DNA of 7,211 nucleotides from an uncultured Eubacteriales bacterium (GTDB lineage Bacteria; Bacillota; Clostridia; Oscillospirales; Oscillospiraceae): NCBI GenBank assembly GCA_900544945.1, contig UQXG01000115.1, forward strand, positions 1 to 7,211. The letters run 5' to 3'. The translations under genes were made by a program, and so were the position numbers. The notes beneath the pieces were generated by a model. It saw only the letters and a program-made list of their open reading frames with translations, was not told where the DNA came from and ran no database searches. The stretch's first letter is position 1. Each line of letters opens with the position of its first letter. Below, one piece after another: positions 6,591 through 7,211 of this stretch.

Positions 6591-7049
6591 ATGGAACTTC
6601 CTCAGAGAAAGAAGATTCGGGTTGGCGAATATGACTACAGTCAATGCGGCGCGTATTTCGTGACCATATGCACCCAAAATCGAAGGCCAATCTTGTCCAA
6701 CATCGTAGGGGACGATGCCCACATCGTCCCGAAGCGGTACGGTCAAATTGCGGAAAAGTATCTAAAGAATGCCGCAGAGATTGAAAAATATGTAATCATG
6801 CCGGATCATATTCATATGCTCATTCGCTTGGCGGAACAGGGTGCGGAAAAGCGAAGCCCCCAAGCCAGCCGGATCGCAAGCATTGTACGCTCCATTAAAA
6901 CGCTGACGACAAAAGAAATCGGGGAGCCGATTTTCCAGCGTTCTTACTACGATCATGTGATTCGGAATCAAAGGGATTACAATGAAATATGGGAATATAT
7001 TGAGAATAATCCCCGGAAGTGGATGCTAACCAGGCAAGGGACACTGTAG
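6591..7049 (+). CDS. REP-associated tyrosine transposase (RAYT, Y1/HUH family)
   Basis: This is a single-domain HUH endonuclease of the IS200-like Y1 class; such proteins bind and cut REP palindromes at a GTAG-type tetranucleotide. It opens with MELPQRKKIRVGEYDYSQCGAYF, split here by the conserved strand YFVTICTQNR (22-31). The metal-binding HUH motif is His73-Ile-His75 within YVIMPDHIHMLI, and the catalytic tyrosine is Tyr119 or Tyr120 in FQRSYYDHVIR. The RAYT-type ending YIENNPRKW is at 136-144. The length of 152 residues is normal and the frame is intact. AGGTGG at 6581-6586 overlaps the upstream stop codon, with the ATG four bases on, so it is probably translated from the GTPase transcript. 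Two 60-base stretches counted by hand (from 6601 and 6901) are 48% GC, against 72% for one from 5041, hinting at separate ancestry. Residues 38-48 are encoded by a REP palindrome. Confidence 0.92.
   Translation: MELPQRKKIRVGEYDYSQCGAYFVTICTQNRRPILSNIVGDDAHIVPKRYGQIAEKYLKNAAEIEKYVIMPDHIHMLIRLAEQGAEKRSPQASRIASIVRSIKTLTTKEIGEPIFQRSYYDHVIRNQRDYNEIWEYIENNPRKWMLTRQGTL
6703..6733 (+). repeat. REP palindrome copy A, inside the RAYT reading frame
   Basis: GTAG (6705-6708) directly precedes a 9-bp hairpin: GGGACGATG (6709-6717), loop CCCA (6718-6721), CATCGTCCC (6722-6730). GTAG next to an imperfect or perfect stem is the known mark of REP elements bound by RAYTs. The copy is in frame and encodes Ile38-Lys48 (IVGDDAHIVPK). 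It matches copy B (7070-7100, opposite strand) at 28 of 31 positions. Confidence 0.85.
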
Positions 7050-7061
7050 CATCCATAGGAC

Positions 7062-7126
7062 AATGCGTTTTTGGGTCGATGTGGGCATCGACCCCTACGA
7101 ACGGGGAATCGGCCTGCGCATTTTTT
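7062..7126 (+). terminator. Terminator-like structure enclosing REP copy B
   Basis: AATGCG (7062-7067) pairs with CGCATT (7117-7122), enclosing the REP copy B hairpin, and the closing arm runs straight into six T (7121-7126). An alternative CCCC (7092-7095) to GGGG (7103-7106) pairing competes with the REP stem. The 6-bp outer stem is short and the enclosed region long, so efficiency is uncertain. It begins 12 bases after the RAYT stop and would end the GTPase-RAYT transcript. Confidence 0.45.
7070..7100 (-). repeat. REP palindrome copy B, inverted, downstream of the RAYT gene
   Basis: On the minus strand, GTAG (7098-7095) directly precedes the stem GGGTCGATG (7094-7086), loop CCCA (7085-7082) and CATCGACCC (7081-7073). 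Relative to copy A it differs at three of 31 positions. Two of these are opposite each other in the stem (A-T pair in A, T-A pair in B), so pairing is preserved. It lies 20 bases beyond the RAYT stop codon. Confidence 0.85.
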
Positions 7127-7127
7127 A

Positions 7128-7157
7128 TTGACAACCCCATACATTTCCCGTTATAAT
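7128..7157 (+). promoter_or_regulatory. Consensus SigA-type promoter reading out of the window
   Basis: A perfect -35 TTGACA (7128-7133) and a perfect -10 TATAAT (7152-7157) are 18 bases apart. Transcription would start near 7164. The remaining 47 bases contain no start codon with a ribosome binding site, so the product (gene or non-coding RNA) lies beyond the right edge. The promoter begins just after the T run at 7121-7126, consistent with a new transcription unit. Confidence 0.82.
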
Positions 7158-7211
7158 AGGGCCTATCTGAAAACCGTCAACACGCCCAAACAGCGGGTCT
7201 TTTCCACCTGC

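Noticed and set aside
4702..6690. A 662-codon open frame antisense to the GTPase-NYN gene
   Set aside because: The product lacks any recognisable domain and is rich in Leu, Gly, Arg, His and Gln; it is explained by high GC at codon positions of the real plus-strand gene, which has complete family motifs.
6591..7211. Complete IS200/IS605 insertion sequence
   Set aside because: The protein has RAYT rather than IS200 features (REP partners, NPRKW ending), and no left-end structure or tnpB/omega RNA is present.

Overview
The window looks like part of a chromosome from a moderately high-GC, low-complexity-promoter Firmicute. The best guess is an anaerobic gut Clostridium-class bacterium of the Oscillospiraceae type. 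The reasons are near-consensus SigA promoters (TTGACA / TATAAT), strong GGAGG-type ribosome binding sites, a TTG start codon, a short lipoprotein signal ending LAAC, and protein families typical of that group. The taxonomic call is inference; no rRNA or other marker gene is present.

Layout, left to right. Positions 1-170 hold no gene, but contain a perfect 14-bp inverted repeat (17-48) and a strong intrinsic terminator (131-156). Minus strand, 171-1328: a lipoprotein substrate-binding protein of the iron(III)/AfuA-like ABC transporter family. It has its own strong promoter (1392-1420) and its own terminator, and no permease or ATPase gene lies beside it. Minus strand, 3801-1598: a two-gene operon encoding a CPA-type cation:proton antiporter and an MgtC/SapB-family membrane protein. 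The two overlap by ATGA and share a promoter at 3869-3897. Plus strand, from a promoter at 3980-4008: an 847-residue protein that joins a TetM/EF-G-like translational GTPase to a C-terminal NYN nuclease domain resembling YacP/Rae1. Eight bases after its stop lies a 152-residue REP-associated tyrosine transposase (RAYT, Y1/HUH family), followed by a terminator-like structure and a new consensus promoter reading out of the window.

Two things stand out. First, the GTPase-NYN fusion combines in one chain a factor expected to enter the ribosomal A site and a nuclease domain whose free-standing relative (Rae1) cuts mRNA in the A site. All visible GTPase motifs and four acidic NYN residues are intact, while the tetracycline-protection tip of TetM is replaced, so a translation-rescue or mRNA-cleavage role is more likely than tetracycline resistance. 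Second, the RAYT carries a REP palindrome inside its own reading frame (6703-6733) and another in opposite orientation just downstream (7070-7100). Each has a GTAG tetranucleotide directly 5' of a 9-bp hairpin. The two copies differ at a stem base pair by a compensatory A-T/T-A swap, which is direct evidence that the hairpin itself is selected.

The divergent antiporter-mgtC operon and GTPase gene share a roughly 240-bp intergenic region (3802-4038). The lower-GC RAYT appears to be a later arrival behind the GTPase gene, using a ribosome binding site that overlaps the GTPase stop codon.
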